From positions 3,162,001 through 3,226,000 of the forward strand of contig CANTUQ010000076.1 of assembly GCA_947683425.1 (NCBI GenBank): a stretch of DNA of 64,000 bases, in the 5' to 3' direction. Below the pieces are notes generated by a model. That model had not been told where the DNA came from. It saw only the letters and a program-made list of their open reading frames with translations, and made no database searches. Below, piece by piece: positions 46,817-58,710 of the stretch (positions are counted from its first letter, which is position 1; each line of letters begins with the position of its first letter). A program made the translations under genes and the position numbers. The DNA comes from Excoecaria cochinchinensis (lineage: Eukaryota; Streptophyta; Magnoliopsida; Malpighiales; Euphorbiaceae).

Positions 46817-49800
46817 CTACTTCATATCCCGGTACATCTTCTCACTACTAGGATACATAGTGAAAATCGTACTATGCGCTTCACTCATCAGCTGTCTTCT
46901 TAACTCCTCATTATCCGGTACACACAAATGGTTTCTAAACAGAAGAACCCCATCCTGAACTGAGAACTCTGACTGCTTGCCCAAACTAACCTCTTGTACA
47001 ATCCGCTGTAGCCTTTCATCAACCTTCTGAGCATCAACTATCCTCTGTCTCAAAGTAGGCTTCACTCTCAACTGGGCTATTAAAGCTCCATCTGAACCAA
47101 ACCTCCATCTAAACCGTCTCAGAAATAAAGCAGAAACCGACTTTCGACTCAAGGCATCCGCGACTATATTGGCCTTACCCGGATGGTAATCCATAATGCA
47201 GTCGTAATCCTTAAACAACTCAAGCCAACGACACTGCCTCATATTCAACTCCTTCTGCGTGAGGAGGTACTTTAAACTCTTGTGATCCGTAAATATCCTA
47301 CATCTCTCCCCATACAGATAATGGCGCCAAATCTTCAAAGCAAAGATTACGGTCGCCAACTCTAGATCATGCGTCGGATAATTCCTCTCGTGCGGCTTCA
47401 ACTGTCGAGAAGCATAAGCTACCACCTTACATTCTTGCATCAGAACACAACTTAGACCAACACCCGAAGCATCACTATACATAACAAACTCCTTACCCGA
47501 GATGGGTTGAGTCAGTATAGGAGCTTCAACTAACAAATTCTTCAACTGCTCAAAACAAGCCTGACATTTGTCTGACCATTCATACTTAACTCCTTTCCTT
47601 AGTAACCTAGTCATCGGAGCGGCAATAACTGAGAAACCTTTAACAAATCGACGGTAATAACCCGCCAAACCGAGGAAACTCCGCACCTCCTGAACGTTCC
47701 TAGGCGCTTTCCAATCTACTATTGCCTCAATCTTGGCTGGATCAACTTGGATACCCTTAGCTAAAACTATATGACCCAAAAATGACACTTCCCGAAGCAA
47801 AAAATGACACTTGCTAAGCTTAGCAAACAACCGATGATCTCTCAAAACTTGCAAAACCAACCGAAGATGCTCCTTGTGCTTAGTCTCATCCTTGGAATAC
47901 ACCAAGATATCATCTATAAACACCACCACGAACTGATCTAAGTATGGCCTAAACACTCTGTTCATCAAATCCATGAGTGCTACTGGAGCATTAGTTAAAC
48001 CAAACGGCTTGACAAGGAACTCATAGTGGCCATACCGAGTCCGGAATGCAGTCTTAACCACATCCTCATCCTTAACACGAAGCTGATAATATCCCGACCG
48101 AAGATCTATCTTGGAAAAGACTCCTGCACCTCGAAGCTGATCAAACAAATCCTTGACTCTAGGCAGCGGATACTTATTCTTCACTGTAACCTTATCTATC
48201 TGCCTGTAGTCGATACACATCCTCAAGGATCCATCCTTTTTCTTAACAAACAAAACCGGAGCTCCCCAAGGAGATATACTGGGTCGAATAAACCCCTTAT
48301 CCAATAGCTCTTGTAGTTGAGTTTTAAGTTCCCTCAACTCTACAGGAGCCATCCGATAAGGTGCTTTCGATACAGGTGCGGTACTCGGCATAATCTCAAT
48401 GGCTAACTCAACTTCTCTTTCCGGGGGCAACCTAGGCAAATCACTCTGGAAAACATCACTAAACTCCCGTACCACAGGGATATCCTCAATCTTAACTTGA
48501 TCCCTCTTGGAATCCAAAACCACAGATAGGAAAGCCTCACAACCCTTCCTCATAAATCTCTTAGCTTGCATCGCTGATATCACATTATTCACAGAACTAG
48601 CACCCAAACCTCTTACAAACACTGGAAATCTGTTCCTATCCCGAAGCACAAAGGTCTTCCTATGGCAATCCACCACAGCCCGATGCTTACCCAACCAGTC
48701 CAAACCCAAAATCAAATCAAACTCTTTGAAAGGCAACTCTATCAAGTCCGCAGGAAACTCAATTCCCTCAACCAATAGAGGACAACTCCTATAAACTCTA
48801 CTCACATTGACACTATGCCCTAATGGATTGGTCACACATATCTCATAGTCTAATTGATCTACCACATGCAACTTATCAATAATCTTATCCGTGCACAAAT
48901 ATGAGTGTGTGGAACCAGGATCTATTAGAGCATATAATTCAGTATCATGGAGTAGGAACTTACCAGCAATCACATCAGGGGCATCCTGCTCCTCTCTAGC
49001 AATCACAGCATAAGCTCTGGCTGCGACTGGTGGAGGACGCTCAGCTGTCTCCAAAACAGCTCCATCTCTAGGTCGACCGCCTCGACCTCTTCCTCGGCCT
49101 CTACCACGGGCAGCCTGAGTAGCATTAGATCCAATGCCACTAGCACCTCTCCGTGGACCTAAATCCTCACTGATCTGGGGACAGTTAAACACATGGTGCT
49201 CTGTGCTTCCACATCTAAAACACCCACCAGTGAGCCACCTACACTCACCCCGGTGAGCCTTACTGCAATGCGAACAAATAGGTATAGGCTCAGATCTACC
49301 ACCCCTACCAGAACCAGACTTAGCTGCTGAACCCTGCCTTCTACCCCTGGCGGCTAAACCGGATGATAATTGATCTTCCGGATCCCTTGCTCTCTTACCC
49401 GATGAAGAAGAAGAACCACCCCGAGTCTGATTCCTCCTCTGAGCTCTCTCTCTCAGCACCAACTCTGACCTTTCAGCCCTCATGGCAGCATCTGCAATCT
49501 GATAGTAGCTCACCCCTGGTGTGCTCATCAAGGAGATCAAAGTTACTCTTAAAGATTCATTGAACCCAGCCTCAAAATGCTTACATCGAAAATCATCTGT
49601 CATAACTCCTCGTGGAGCATATCGGGACAACCGATTAAACTCTTTCTCATAATTCGAAACCGACATAGTCCTCTGCTTCAAACTCAGAAACTGCGCCCAT
49701 CTCGCATCCTTGTAGGTCTGAGTTACATACTTCTTCGTGAACTCCTCAATAAAGAATTCCCATGACACAGGATCAGGCATCTGAGGCTGTCTGCACACTA

Positions 49801-50185
49801 ACTCCCACCATTCATACACCAACCCTTGAAGCAAGGCCACGGCATATTCTGCTTGCAGCTCCGGAGGACACATAACTTCTCTCAAAGCCCTCTTCAACTT
49901 ATCCAACCACCTCTCTGCCAACTCAGATTCATCTAACCCAGTTCCATAGAAATCTTCGGCCCCGACTTTCCTTAAGTTCTCCATGGGAGGCCTGGGGGAA
50001 ACCACTCTCTCCAAGACCCTTGCCATGTCCTGTGACAGCCTGAACATGGCTTCAAAAGGCATGGCAGCAACCTCGGGCTGGACCCTAGCAGCTTGAGCCG
50101 ACACAGTAATAGAAGGATCCCTGGCTTGAGGGTTCACACTTTCAGTGGACTCCTCAAGCGATCCACGAGCAGAATTAGAAGCCAT
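46817..50185 (-). CDS. gag-pol: Tekay gag-protease-RT-RNase H polyprotein (1122 codons)
   Basis: Starts ATG at 50185, about 95 bp from the primer site. Gag domain at about residues 90-240 (AERWLDKLKRA, EFFIEEFTKKYV). Zinc knuckle C322-x2-C325-x4-H330-x4-C335, then an RG-rich linker (360-372). Protease IDPGSTHSYL (421-430) has Pro where D-S/T-G is usual. RT about 600-800 with SKIDLRSGYYQL and FIDDILVYSK (catalytic Asp758 and Asp759). RNase H has D905, E942, D967 and D1010. The integrase zinc finger begins at about 1092 but its second His is Tyr (FTMYPSSEKMY). A TAG at 46817 ends the frame before the integrase core. The long uninterrupted frame suggests a fairly young copy. The altered protease motif and missing integrase suggest it is inactive. 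Confidence 0.92.
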   Translation of the reverse strand: MASNSARGSLEESTESVNPQARDPSITVSAQAARVQPEVAAMPFEAMFRLSQDMARVLERVVSPRPPMENLRKVGAEDFYGTGLDESELAERWLDKLKRALREVMCPPELQAEYAVALLQGLVYEWWELVCRQPQMPDPVSWEFFIEEFTKKYVTQTYKDARWAQFLSLKQRTMSVSNYEKEFNRLSRYAPRGVMTDDFRCKHFEAGFNESLRVTLISLMSTPGVSYYQIADAAMRAERSELVLRERAQRRNQTRGGSSSSSGKRARDPEDQLSSGLAARGRRQGSAAKSGSGRGGRSEPIPICSHCSKAHRGECRWLTGGCFRCGSTEHHVFNCPQISEDLGPRRGASGIGSNATQAARGRGRGRGRGGRPRDGAVLETAERPPPVAARAYAVIAREEQDAPDVIAGKFLLHDTELYALIDPGSTHSYLCTDKIIDKLHVVDQLDYEICVTNPLGHSVNVSRVYRSCPLLVEGIEFPADLIELPFKEFDLILGLDWLGKHRAVVDCHRKTFVLRDRNRFPVFVRGLGASSVNNVISAMQAKRFMRKGCEAFLSVVLDSKRDQVKIEDIPVVREFSDVFQSDLPRLPPEREVELAIEIMPSTAPVSKAPYRMAPVELRELKTQLQELLDKGFIRPSISPWGAPVLFVKKKDGSLRMCIDYRQIDKVTVKNKYPLPRVKDLFDQLRGAGVFSKIDLRSGYYQLRVKDEDVVKTAFRTRYGHYEFLVKPFGLTNAPVALMDLMNRVFRPYLDQFVVVFIDDILVYSKDETKHKEHLRLVLQVLRDHRLFAKLSKCHFLLREVSFLGHIVLAKGIQVDPAKIEAIVDWKAPRNVQEVRSFLGLAGYYRRFVKGFSVIAAPMTRLLRKGVKYEWSDKCQACFEQLKNLLVEAPILTQPISGKEFVMYSDASGVGLSCVLMQECKVVAYASRQLKPHERNYPTHDLELATVIFALKIWRHYLYGERCRIFTDHKSLKYLLTQKELNMRQCRWLELFKDYDCIMDYHPGKANIVADALSRKSVSALFLRRFRWRFGSDGALIAQLRVKPTLRQRIVDAQKVDERLQRIVQEVSLGKQSEFSVQDGVLLFRNHLCVPDNEELRRQLMSEAHSTIFTMYPSSEKMYRDMK

Positions 50186-50280
50186 CTAAGCAAACAAAGA
50201 GAACCGCATCAGCCAACACAGCCCTAAACATAGACATACCCATACATAACATCACATAAACAACACCCAGAAATGCCTAA

Positions 50281-50297
50281 ACCGGGCTCTGATACCA
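50281..50297 (-). promoter_or_regulatory. Primer binding site of Tekay element (tRNA-iMet)
   Basis: The minus strand reads TGGTATCAGAGCCCGGT, which pairs with the 3' end of plant initiator tRNA-Met. It lies five bases inside the 5' LTR (50303). Confidence 0.93.
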
Positions 50298-50302
50298 CAA
50301 CT

Positions 50303-51506
50303 TGTAACACCCCCTACTCATACGTAAGCGATCCCATCCGGTAAGGAGTGAAATGCCGTATGGGTAAAGGTGCCACCACGCAGATACCAAAAAAAAACAT
50401 ACATTCATTCACATACAAACATACTTAAATACAGGGTAATTAAAAACTTACAAAACCATTCATGAAGGAAGCTGATCATGCATTAATATAACGGAAATAT
50501 TACATTACTGTTTGATCAACCAACAGGTACAAAAGATAATTACATGTCCAAAATTTTATATACAGAAGCGGAAGCTATTACAAAATTATCATAAGAGAGT
50601 TCTATACAAAAAGAATTATCAGAATACAAAAATTAAGCCCTACACTAAAACCCCAGCTGTGTTGGCCTGGCTGTGACGACTCTCCCAAAGCAACTCCTTC
50701 CGCACCTGCACGGGTAAACACACCGTGCTAAGCGATAAGCGCTTAGTGGGGAAACACACATATGAAAAGGACGGCCATTCACAATGGTCGTCAGGCATAA
50801 CGCATACCGATGGCAATATCAGAAATACTCATTAGAAATGAATATGAATATTCAAACATATAGAGTGATATATTTGATATAACATAACTGTCTTCATATC
50901 ATCACATTAATAATCATATTCGGATAATACATTCTCGTCATAATCAAAATAGTTCAAAGCATTTAGGCACCTGCTGACTCGAGGTAGTGGATAACGAGTG
51001 AACGGACAGTACTTTACGGGTACGAGCTGATTACAGACAGTACTTTACGGGTACGAATCGAAAACCAATTACTTTTTCATTTACAAAACATTTTATTAAG
51101 GGACCTTAAACAAGATCCAAACACATTAAGGGTTCGCGAGGAACAAAATAGGACTTGATCGGGGTCCAAACTGAATAGCGGCTGCAGCTATAAGACTCTA
51201 TTAGGCATGCCTATCTATCCACTGAACTGACTCTAGCAGGTTATGCATAATCCATTCAATTCATTCCATAATATCCCAAATCACATATATTTACATATTT
51301 ACATATTCATATCATGGATTCGCATTCGTATAATTCATAAGTTAACAGATAAGGCTTAAAGGCACTCAAAAGAATCTGGAATTCAAAACCACACGCACAC
51401 ACCAAGTAAAAACTCATTCAGCATAACAAGTTTGTCGCGACAGAGACCATAGTCTCTTCGCAGCGTGCGCGCGCGACGAACTTTGCGATCGCGGGGAGGA
51501 GGGAAC
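50303..51506 (-). repeat. 5' LTR of Tekay element, left portion
   Basis: It starts TGTAACACCCCC and is colinear with 43035-44250. Stem-loops are at 50728-50746 and 50771-50791, and TTAGGCATGCCTAT at about 51196. It ends in GGAAC (51502-51506), the target duplication of the copia element, inside the GC-rich word array. Confidence 0.92.
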
Positions 51507-53144
51507 TGTTGGGTTTCAACGGAATTAAATCACATTAAACGCAGCGGAAAAAAAAAAATTCGAAACCCGAAACAGGATCCAAGTAGATTCGATTGATTCA
51601 AAAAGGAAGAGATTGAATTACTAACCTTTAGAACGAAATAACTCTTTAATCCGGACTGAAGACGCTGCCTTTACGCGAACGTCCTCTATCGGTATCCACA
51701 CGCACGAACAAATGAGCAGGAGTCGCAGGGGTGCTAGCTCCCTTGAATGCGAATGGATTTCTTTTCTTTCTTTCTCAAAGAATAATGGTGGCTCTGTTCT
51801 GTTTTCTTTTCTTTCTTTCTCAAAGAAGAACGATAGCACTGTTTTTTTTTTTCTTTCTTTCTCAAAGATGATAATTATAGCCACTCTAATCCTAGTTATT
51901 TAGAATAACGTGATTAGTGTTTCTATTAGGGTTAAACTCTTTTTATTAACATATATCCCATATATAACTGTATATATATTTCAAATCTTTTTCCTCTTAG
52001 GAAAAGATAAATGATGATATTATCTCTTAATTCAAAATTAAGATATAATATATATATATATATACATATATTTATATATATATATATTTATTTATTTATT
52101 TATTATTCTAAATAATAAGAAATAATATATTAATACATATTATTATCTCATATTCAAAATAAGAGATATTTATATGCATAAATATATATATATAAATATG
52201 TAATTTCGAAATTAAATATAAATACCTATATTTATATTTTATTCTGAAATAACCCAATAAAATCCATTCTGTTCATTTTGCTCTTGGTGTGTGACCCAAT
52301 AGGTTTATATTATGTTGGCAGTGGGCCTAATCCCATAAAAGCCCACAAGTCATAATTGGTCTCTAGCAAGACATTATGACTACTCAAATAATATAAATAT
52401 CGTTAGTCCGATTCTAACCTTGCAATAGAACATGTTATTATCCTTCTGTCACACGATATCTTGTTTGAACATAAGTCATGGTCCATGTCAAACTTAAATT
52501 GTTCAAACATATAATTTCTCGATCACCAAGTAGACTGATAAATTCAAATGACATTGATCACACTATCAATTCATTTGAGCACGGCCATGCATTTTACAGT
52601 CCTACTTATCGAGGGGCCCAATAGATATCTCTCTCATAAGAGAGGGACAAATTCCATCTTGATTATTCACTTTCCTCCGCATAATTCTCATTATGTCCGA
52701 TCATAAACTTTATAATTATCCGATTAAAGATAACGTTTGATTATGTCAAAACATAATGATCCTTATGTAGGAAACTATGATAACCTCAGGTCAAAGGATT
52801 CAATAATATATCTATTATAAGAACACTTATGACATTAACCCATGAAGTGATCTTATAGTGGGTCTATCCAGTACTTTGTTCTCTAGCAAGTACATATAGA
52901 TTTGATTTATATCAACATATATAATCATCCCATGATTATCAATGCAAATCTATACTAGTCTTAATTTATCTTTATGCCCTTTATTGATAAATGACTAGGG
53001 ACAACATGAATAACGTTGTTATTCATAAACATTACAATAATGTAACATGCCAATAATATCAATACGAAGAAAACCATTATATAAATGAAAAAGTAATGAT
53101 TACATCAAGGTCCAAATGCTTGGCCTAGGGCATAACCACTAACA
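51507..53144 (-). repeat. 3' LTR of copia element
   Basis: 1638 bp, with TG and CA ends. It contains three CTTTCTTTCTCAAAGA blocks (about 51764-51870), TA and TTTA simple repeats (about 52045-52105), and the region 'ggcagtgggcctaatccc'. The short frames across the CTTT blocks (51621-51884) are low-complexity translations. Confidence 0.95.
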
Positions 53145-53158
53145 ATCTCCCACTTGCA
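53145..53158 (-). promoter_or_regulatory. Polypurine tract of copia element
   Basis: The minus strand reads GTGCAAGTGGGAGAT and then TGTTAGTGG, the LTR start. It directly follows the RNase H stop codon. Confidence 0.8.
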
Positions 53159-54409
53159 CTAGGCCCAATCATAGATATATCTAATACCCATTGATCTAGT
53201 ATGTCCATCATGTTTGGCTTGTGGGAGAGCTTTGGTAAGTGGATCGGCGATGTTATCATCAGTAGGTACTCTGCATATCTTGACGTCTCCTCTCTCAATT
53301 ATTTCTCGAATGAGATGAAAACGCCTGAGTATATGTTTTGATCTCTGGTGAGATCTAGGCTCCTTAGCCTGTGCAATAGCACCATTGTTGTCACAATAAA
53401 GATCCACTGGGTTGCTGATACTAGGTACTACTCCCAATTCAGCAATGAATTTCTTGATCCATACTGCTTCTTTAGCCGCATCTGATGCTGCTATATACTC
53501 AGCTTCTGTTGTAGAATCAGCGACAGTGCTTTGTTTAGAACTTTTCCAGCTTACAGCACCTCCATTTAACACAAACACATATCCTGACTGCGATCTAAAG
53601 TCATCTTTGTCAGATTGGAAGCTTGCATCTGTATAACCATTTATTACTAGCTCATCTTCCAATCCTCCATATATTAAGAATGCATCTTTAGTTCTTCTTA
53701 AGTACTTAAGAATATTCTTAACAGCTGTCCAGTGACTTTCACCGGGATCTGACTGGTATCTGCTCGTCATGCTCAAAGCATACGAAACGTCTGGTCGAGT
53801 ACATAACATGGCATACATGATTGATCCTATAGCCGAAGCATAAGGAATCATACTCATGCGATCTCGCTCATCAGATGTCATTGGACATTGAGTCTTGCTA
53901 AGAGTAATGCCATGAGACATTGGCAAAAATCCTCTCTTGGAATTTTGCATACTGAATCTATTTAGCACCTTATCTATATAAGTGCTTTGACTCAGACCAA
54001 TTATCCTTTTAGATCTATCCCTGTAGATCTTAATCCCAAGGATATAAGCAACTTCGCCCAAATCTTTCATTGAAAAAGATTTCCCTAACCATTCTTTTGT
54101 CTTTTGCATGATAGGGATGTCATTTCCAATGAGTAATATGTCATCGACATATAACACAAGAAACATCACAGCGCTCCCACTAACCTTCTTATATACACAA
54201 GGTTCATCCTCATTTTTGATAAACCCAAACTCTTTGACTGTTTCATCAAAACGAAGATTCCAGCTCCGAGAAGCTTGCTTCAATCCATAAATGGATCGTT
54301 GCAGCTTACATACCTTCTTAGAATTCTCAGGATGGACAAAACCCTCAGGTTGTGTCATGTACACATCCTCAAGTAAGTTTCCATTAAGAAACGCTGTTTT
54401 GACATCCAT
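53159..54409 (-). pseudogene. pol: Copia RT (C-terminal part) and RNase H
   Basis: 416 codons opening at MDVKTAFLNGNL, which is inside the RT domain and not a true protein start. RT motifs are QPEGFVHPEN, LQRSIYGLKQASRSW and the catalytic LYVDDILLIGND (residues 86-97). RNase H motifs are GYTDASFQSD, STTEAEYIAASDAAKEAVW and LYCDNNGAIAQA, so the Asp, Glu and Asp catalytic positions are present, followed by SKHILRRFHLIRE. The frame ends at the polypurine tract. It is out of frame with the upstream frame (54355-57120), apparently by a one-base deletion near 54430. It is otherwise intact. Confidence 0.92.
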
Positions 54410-57120
54410 TTGCCATATCTCATAGTCATATATGCAGCAATGGCAATAAGAATTCTTATAGACTTAAGCATTGCGACTGGTGAAAAGGTTTCATCATAGT
54501 CAATACCATGAGTTTGTTTGAATCCTTTTGCAACAAGTCTTGCTTTAAAGGTATTTATTTTGCCATCCATGTCGGTTTTCTTTTTGAAAACCCATTTGCA
54601 CCTAATGGTTTTAATTCCTTCAGGTGGATCAATCAAGTTCCAAACTTGATTATCATACATGGATTGCATCTCAGACTTCATGGCTTCTAGCCATTTCTGA
54701 GATTCCGGACCTGACACGGCATCTTGATAGGTAGTAGGCTCATCTTGATCCATGAGCATTACTTCACGACTATCTGTCACGAGAAATCCATATCTCTCGG
54801 GTTGAAGTCGTGTCCTATCAGATCTACGTGGTACTTGTGTAACAGGTACAGGTTCCACAACAGGTTGTGAAACTTGTTGAGTTTCCACCAATGGTTCAAT
54901 GTTTTCTTGTGGTTCTTGAATTTCTTCAAGTTGTACTTTACTCCCACTGGTTCTTTTAGAAATGAATTCTTTTTCTAGAAAGACACCATTTCGAGCAACA
55001 AACACTTTGTTCTCAGAAGGATTGTAAAAGTAATATCCTTTAGTTTCCTTAGGATATCCCACAAAAAGACATTTATCAGATTTTGGTGCTAATTTATCTG
55101 AGACTTGTCGTTTGACGTAAGCCTCACAGCCCCAAATCTTTAGAAAAGACAAATTAGGAATTTTCCTAGTCCATATCTCATATGGTGTCTTTTCAACTGC
55201 TTTAGATGGAACTCGATTCAAAGTGAATGCGGCTGTTTCTAATGCATAACCCCAAAAGGATAATGGAAGATCTGTTTGACTCATCATAGATCGAACCATA
55301 TCTAATAAAGTTCGATTCCTCCTTTCAGATACACCATTCCATTGTGGTGTTCCTGGTGGAGTTAATTGTGAAACAATTCCACAATCTCTTAGATGATTAT
55401 CAAACTCTTGGCTCAAATATTCACCACCTCGATCAGATCGAAGTGCTTTAATAGTTTTACCAAGTTGATTTTGTACTTCATTTTGAAAGGTTCTAAACAT
55501 TTCAAATGATTCATGTTTATGTTTCATTAGATAGACATAGCCATATCTACTGAAATCATCAGTGAATGTAATGAAGTACTGAAATTCTCCCCTGGCATTT
55601 ATGCTTAATGGGCCACATACATCAGAATGTACAAGGCCTAATAAGTCAGTGGCCCTTTCACTATGTCCAGTAAAAGGATCCTTTGTCATCTTGCCCAATA
55701 AACAAGATTCACAATTTTCAAATGATTCAAAATCAAATGATTGCAAAATTCCATCTGAATGGAGTTTAGCTATGCGTTTCTCATTTATATGACCAAGGCG
55801 ACAATGCCATAAATATGTTGTATTTAAATCATTTGGTTTGGATTTCTTTGTACTTATGTTATAAATATCATGATTATTGGATGTTTCTAGGTTTAGGACA
55901 TAAAGCCCACAATATGAATCAGCAATACCATAAAGCATATCATCATAATAAATGGAACATTTCTTATTCTTAATAAGAAAAGAAAAACCTTCATCATCCA
56001 AACTTGAAACTGAAATAATATTCCTACTCAAACTAGGAACATAATAGCAATTGTTCAACACTAACAAAAGCCCATTGGGCAAAGTCAACTCATAAGATCC
56101 TACAGCTAGAGCAGCAACTTTTGCTCCATTTCCAACTCGTAGGTCTACTTCACCCCTTTTCAGCTGCCTACTCCTTTTGAGTCCCTGCACATTTGTACAA
56201 ATGTGAGATCCACATCCAGTATCTAATACCCAGGAATTAGAAGTAGATAAGTTAATTTCTATAACATAAATACCTGAAGAAGTAGTCTCACCATTCTTCT
56301 TCTTCTTTAATTCTTCCAAGTAAAGCTTGCAATTCCTCTTCCAATGACCAGGTTCATTGCAGTGGAAGCAAACTCCTTCCTTTGGAGGTTTAACCTTGGG
56401 CTTGGGTTTGGGCTTAGGCTTACCACCAACTTTTGCCTTAGCCTTAGCCTTACCCTTGACTTTCATGCCTTTCCCTTTGTTGACCATCAGAACATGGCCA
56501 GGCTTTTTACTGATGCTTTGCTCAGCTGTTTTGAGCATGGCATGCAGCTCAGCTATTGATTTCTCCATATTATTCATGTTGTAGTTCATGACAAAATGGT
56601 CATAACTATCAGGCAATGAATTAAGGATCAAATCCGTTGCCAGTTCCAAACTGAGGGGAAATCCAAGCCTCTCAAGGTGATCAATGTAGCCCTTCATTTT
56701 CAAAACATGAGAGCTAACTGAAGCACCTTCAGCCATTTTGCAAGAATGCAAAGCTTTGGTAGTCTCATACCTTTCTTGCCTAGCCTGCTGTTGAAATGTT
56801 TGCTTCAGATGAGTACTCAACTCATAAGCTTCCATGTTTTCCAGATGCTTCTGAAGCTCTGGAGCCATGGTAGCTAACATTAGACAGCCAACATCCACAG
56901 AATCATCAACATGTTTCTTGAATTTCTCTTTGACTGCCCTTGTGGCATCAGCAGGTGGCTCATTGGGAATAGGCTCATCCAGCACATACAATTTCCTTTC
57001 TTGCTTAAGGACAATCCTCAAGTTTCTGAACCAGTCAAGGAAATTTGTGCCAGTTTCTTTAAGTTTGTCCTTCTCAAGAACAGATCGCAGTGACATAGCA
57101 GAAGTGTTATTTGATGCCAT
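54355..57120 (-). pseudogene. gag-pol: Copia gag, protease, integrase and RT N-terminus
   Basis: The likely start is the ATG at 57120 (MASNNTSAMSLRSVLEKDKL), not the one six codons upstream. In numbering from the upstream ATG (57138), gag spans about 15-215, followed by a Lys/Pro-rich linker (221-253) and zinc knuckle C257-x2-C260-x4-H265-x4-C270. Protease is WVLDTGCGSHIC (Asp306). The integrase zinc site is H445, H450, C476 and C479, and the catalytic triad is Asp506, Asp569 and Glu605, with the usual 35-residue spacing between the last two. RT starts at about 810 (KWVFKKKTDMDGK, ARLVAKGFKQ). Near 54430 the sequence after IAIAAY leaves the RT consensus, consistent with one missing base, and RT continues in the frame at 53159-54409. 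All other active-site residues look present. Confidence 0.92.
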
Positions 57121-58137
57121 TAATCTACAAACATGCAAGATAAATTATATTAGTACCAATTTCATTTTAGGTTTTCTTATAAACTCCCACTAAAATAGTA
57201 ACCCTCATTAATAATTACAATAATTACAATAATTTAGTGGGCTAAGATCCATATTTCACTTAACTCTAAGTCAGCTTTGGCATGACGCTTAAAGCTAAGT
57301 TATTTAGGTAGGTAGCTAATTTACCAATTATATCTTATATAACTCTTAGATCATTTTTGGGATTTTGACATCATATGTCCCGGCATGTTATAATCCCATC
57401 TTATGCCCTTAGGCCCAAAACCGTTTTGATAGCCTAATTAAGTCTAACCATTTTAAACATATGAGTAGCACCATTACTCATCTTGCCTTACTAGGATAAC
57501 CTAATGCACTTCGCTTTAGCAGAACCCACATTTTGGTGATCTTAGTCTTGACAAGTGTTTTAATAATGGGTGGCAAATGACTTAAAATTATAGTGAGGGA
57601 TTTAGTTTTAACTTATGATGTCTAATTATTTATATACATCATGCATCAATTCATACATGCCATCTCATACACATATATAAACATTCATCGCATCACATAC
57701 TAAGAACATATGCATAATATATATAAAACCGTGTCATAGCATGGCCAAATCTATATTGATCCTCATAAGCCAATATGAAGATCAAAGGTCAATCCTAGGT
57801 GTGAAAAATGGACTTGATCAAAATCTTCCATCTTGCACCTCCATCGCCATGAATTTGGATTGATCTCCATTGTTGCTCTTCGTCTTCATTACATTAATAA
57901 TACAAAGATATTCTACTACAACTATTGAGTAAAATAAAGATTACAACAAAATTAACGACACGCAGGTCGTATTTAAAATTACAAACCCTTAAAAAGATAA
58001 AATAAAATTCATCCACAAAAGGTTCAATTGGCCATGCTATGCACCATGCAAAGACATCATACATAAACATAATAAATCATATTTATATCATATCATGCAT
58101 AATATACCTTATTTCATAAATTGATATATTAAAATTA

Positions 58138-58375
58138 CCGATTGATAATCATAAATAAAAATATAAGGCGCTACAAAGAGGTAGCACGGAAAACATGAGA
58201 CTACCAAAATATAAGGCGCTACGATTGATAATCATAAATAAAAATATAAGGCGCTACGATCCATTTATTTATAAGGCGCAACGATCCATTTATTTATTGA
58301 TAATCATAAATAAAAATATAAGGCGCTACGATTGATAATCATAAATAAAAATTACCGATTGATAATCATAATCAT
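58138..58375. repeat. Shuffled short repeats in copia leader
   Basis: 'attgataatcataaataaaa' and 'tataaggcgctacga' recur four to five times each in changing order, with one 'gatccatttattta' pair. The pattern is of local slippage or template switching rather than a regular tandem. Confidence 0.8.
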
Positions 58376-58564
58376 AAACTTTTTTAATATTGTCAATCAT
58401 ATTAACAATTTTCTGCCCAAAAACCCTATTCTGTATGTATGAGAAAACAATTCTGTTGATCATATCAGCCATCATTTAATCATGTTAAACAATTTAATAT
58501 ATACAGAATACCATCAATAAATAATTAACCAATAATCATTTAAAAGAGGAGGCTACGGATAGCT

Positions 58565-58710
58565 GCACAAGTCGTGCTCATGAGTCGTGCTTCATGAGCA
58601 CGTCGTACTTAAGCAAGGCATCACGAGTCGTGCTTCATGAGCACGTCGTGAGCACGCCTGTATGATTACCAGAATCACATATGAAGATCACGACGTGATC
58701 CAATATCCGT
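58565..58710. repeat. Palindrome-word cluster in copia leader
   Basis: CACAAGTCGTGC, CATGAGTCGTGC, CACGAGTCGTGC and the facing GAGCACGTCGTG occur six or seven times in about 110 bp, followed by ATCACGACGTGAT (58688). These are the words of the solo LTR array at 25357-25600, although that LTR is of Ty3/gypsy type. Confidence 0.82.

Noticed and set aside
48026..48794. Plus-strand frames at 48026-48307, 48507-48794, 49363-49563 and 49577-49765
   Set aside because: They are antisense shadows of the 1122-codon Tekay polyprotein.
51621..51884. Frame with repeated FFEKERKE (also at 59137-59355)
   Set aside because: It translates three CTTTCTTTCTCAAAGA blocks of the copia LTR on the minus strand. 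It has no start context or domain and is present in both LTRs.
53412..57193. Plus-strand frames within the copia coding region
   Set aside because: They are antisense shadows of the copia gag-pol, including the Leu-rich one at 56357 that mirrors the Lys/Pro-rich linker.
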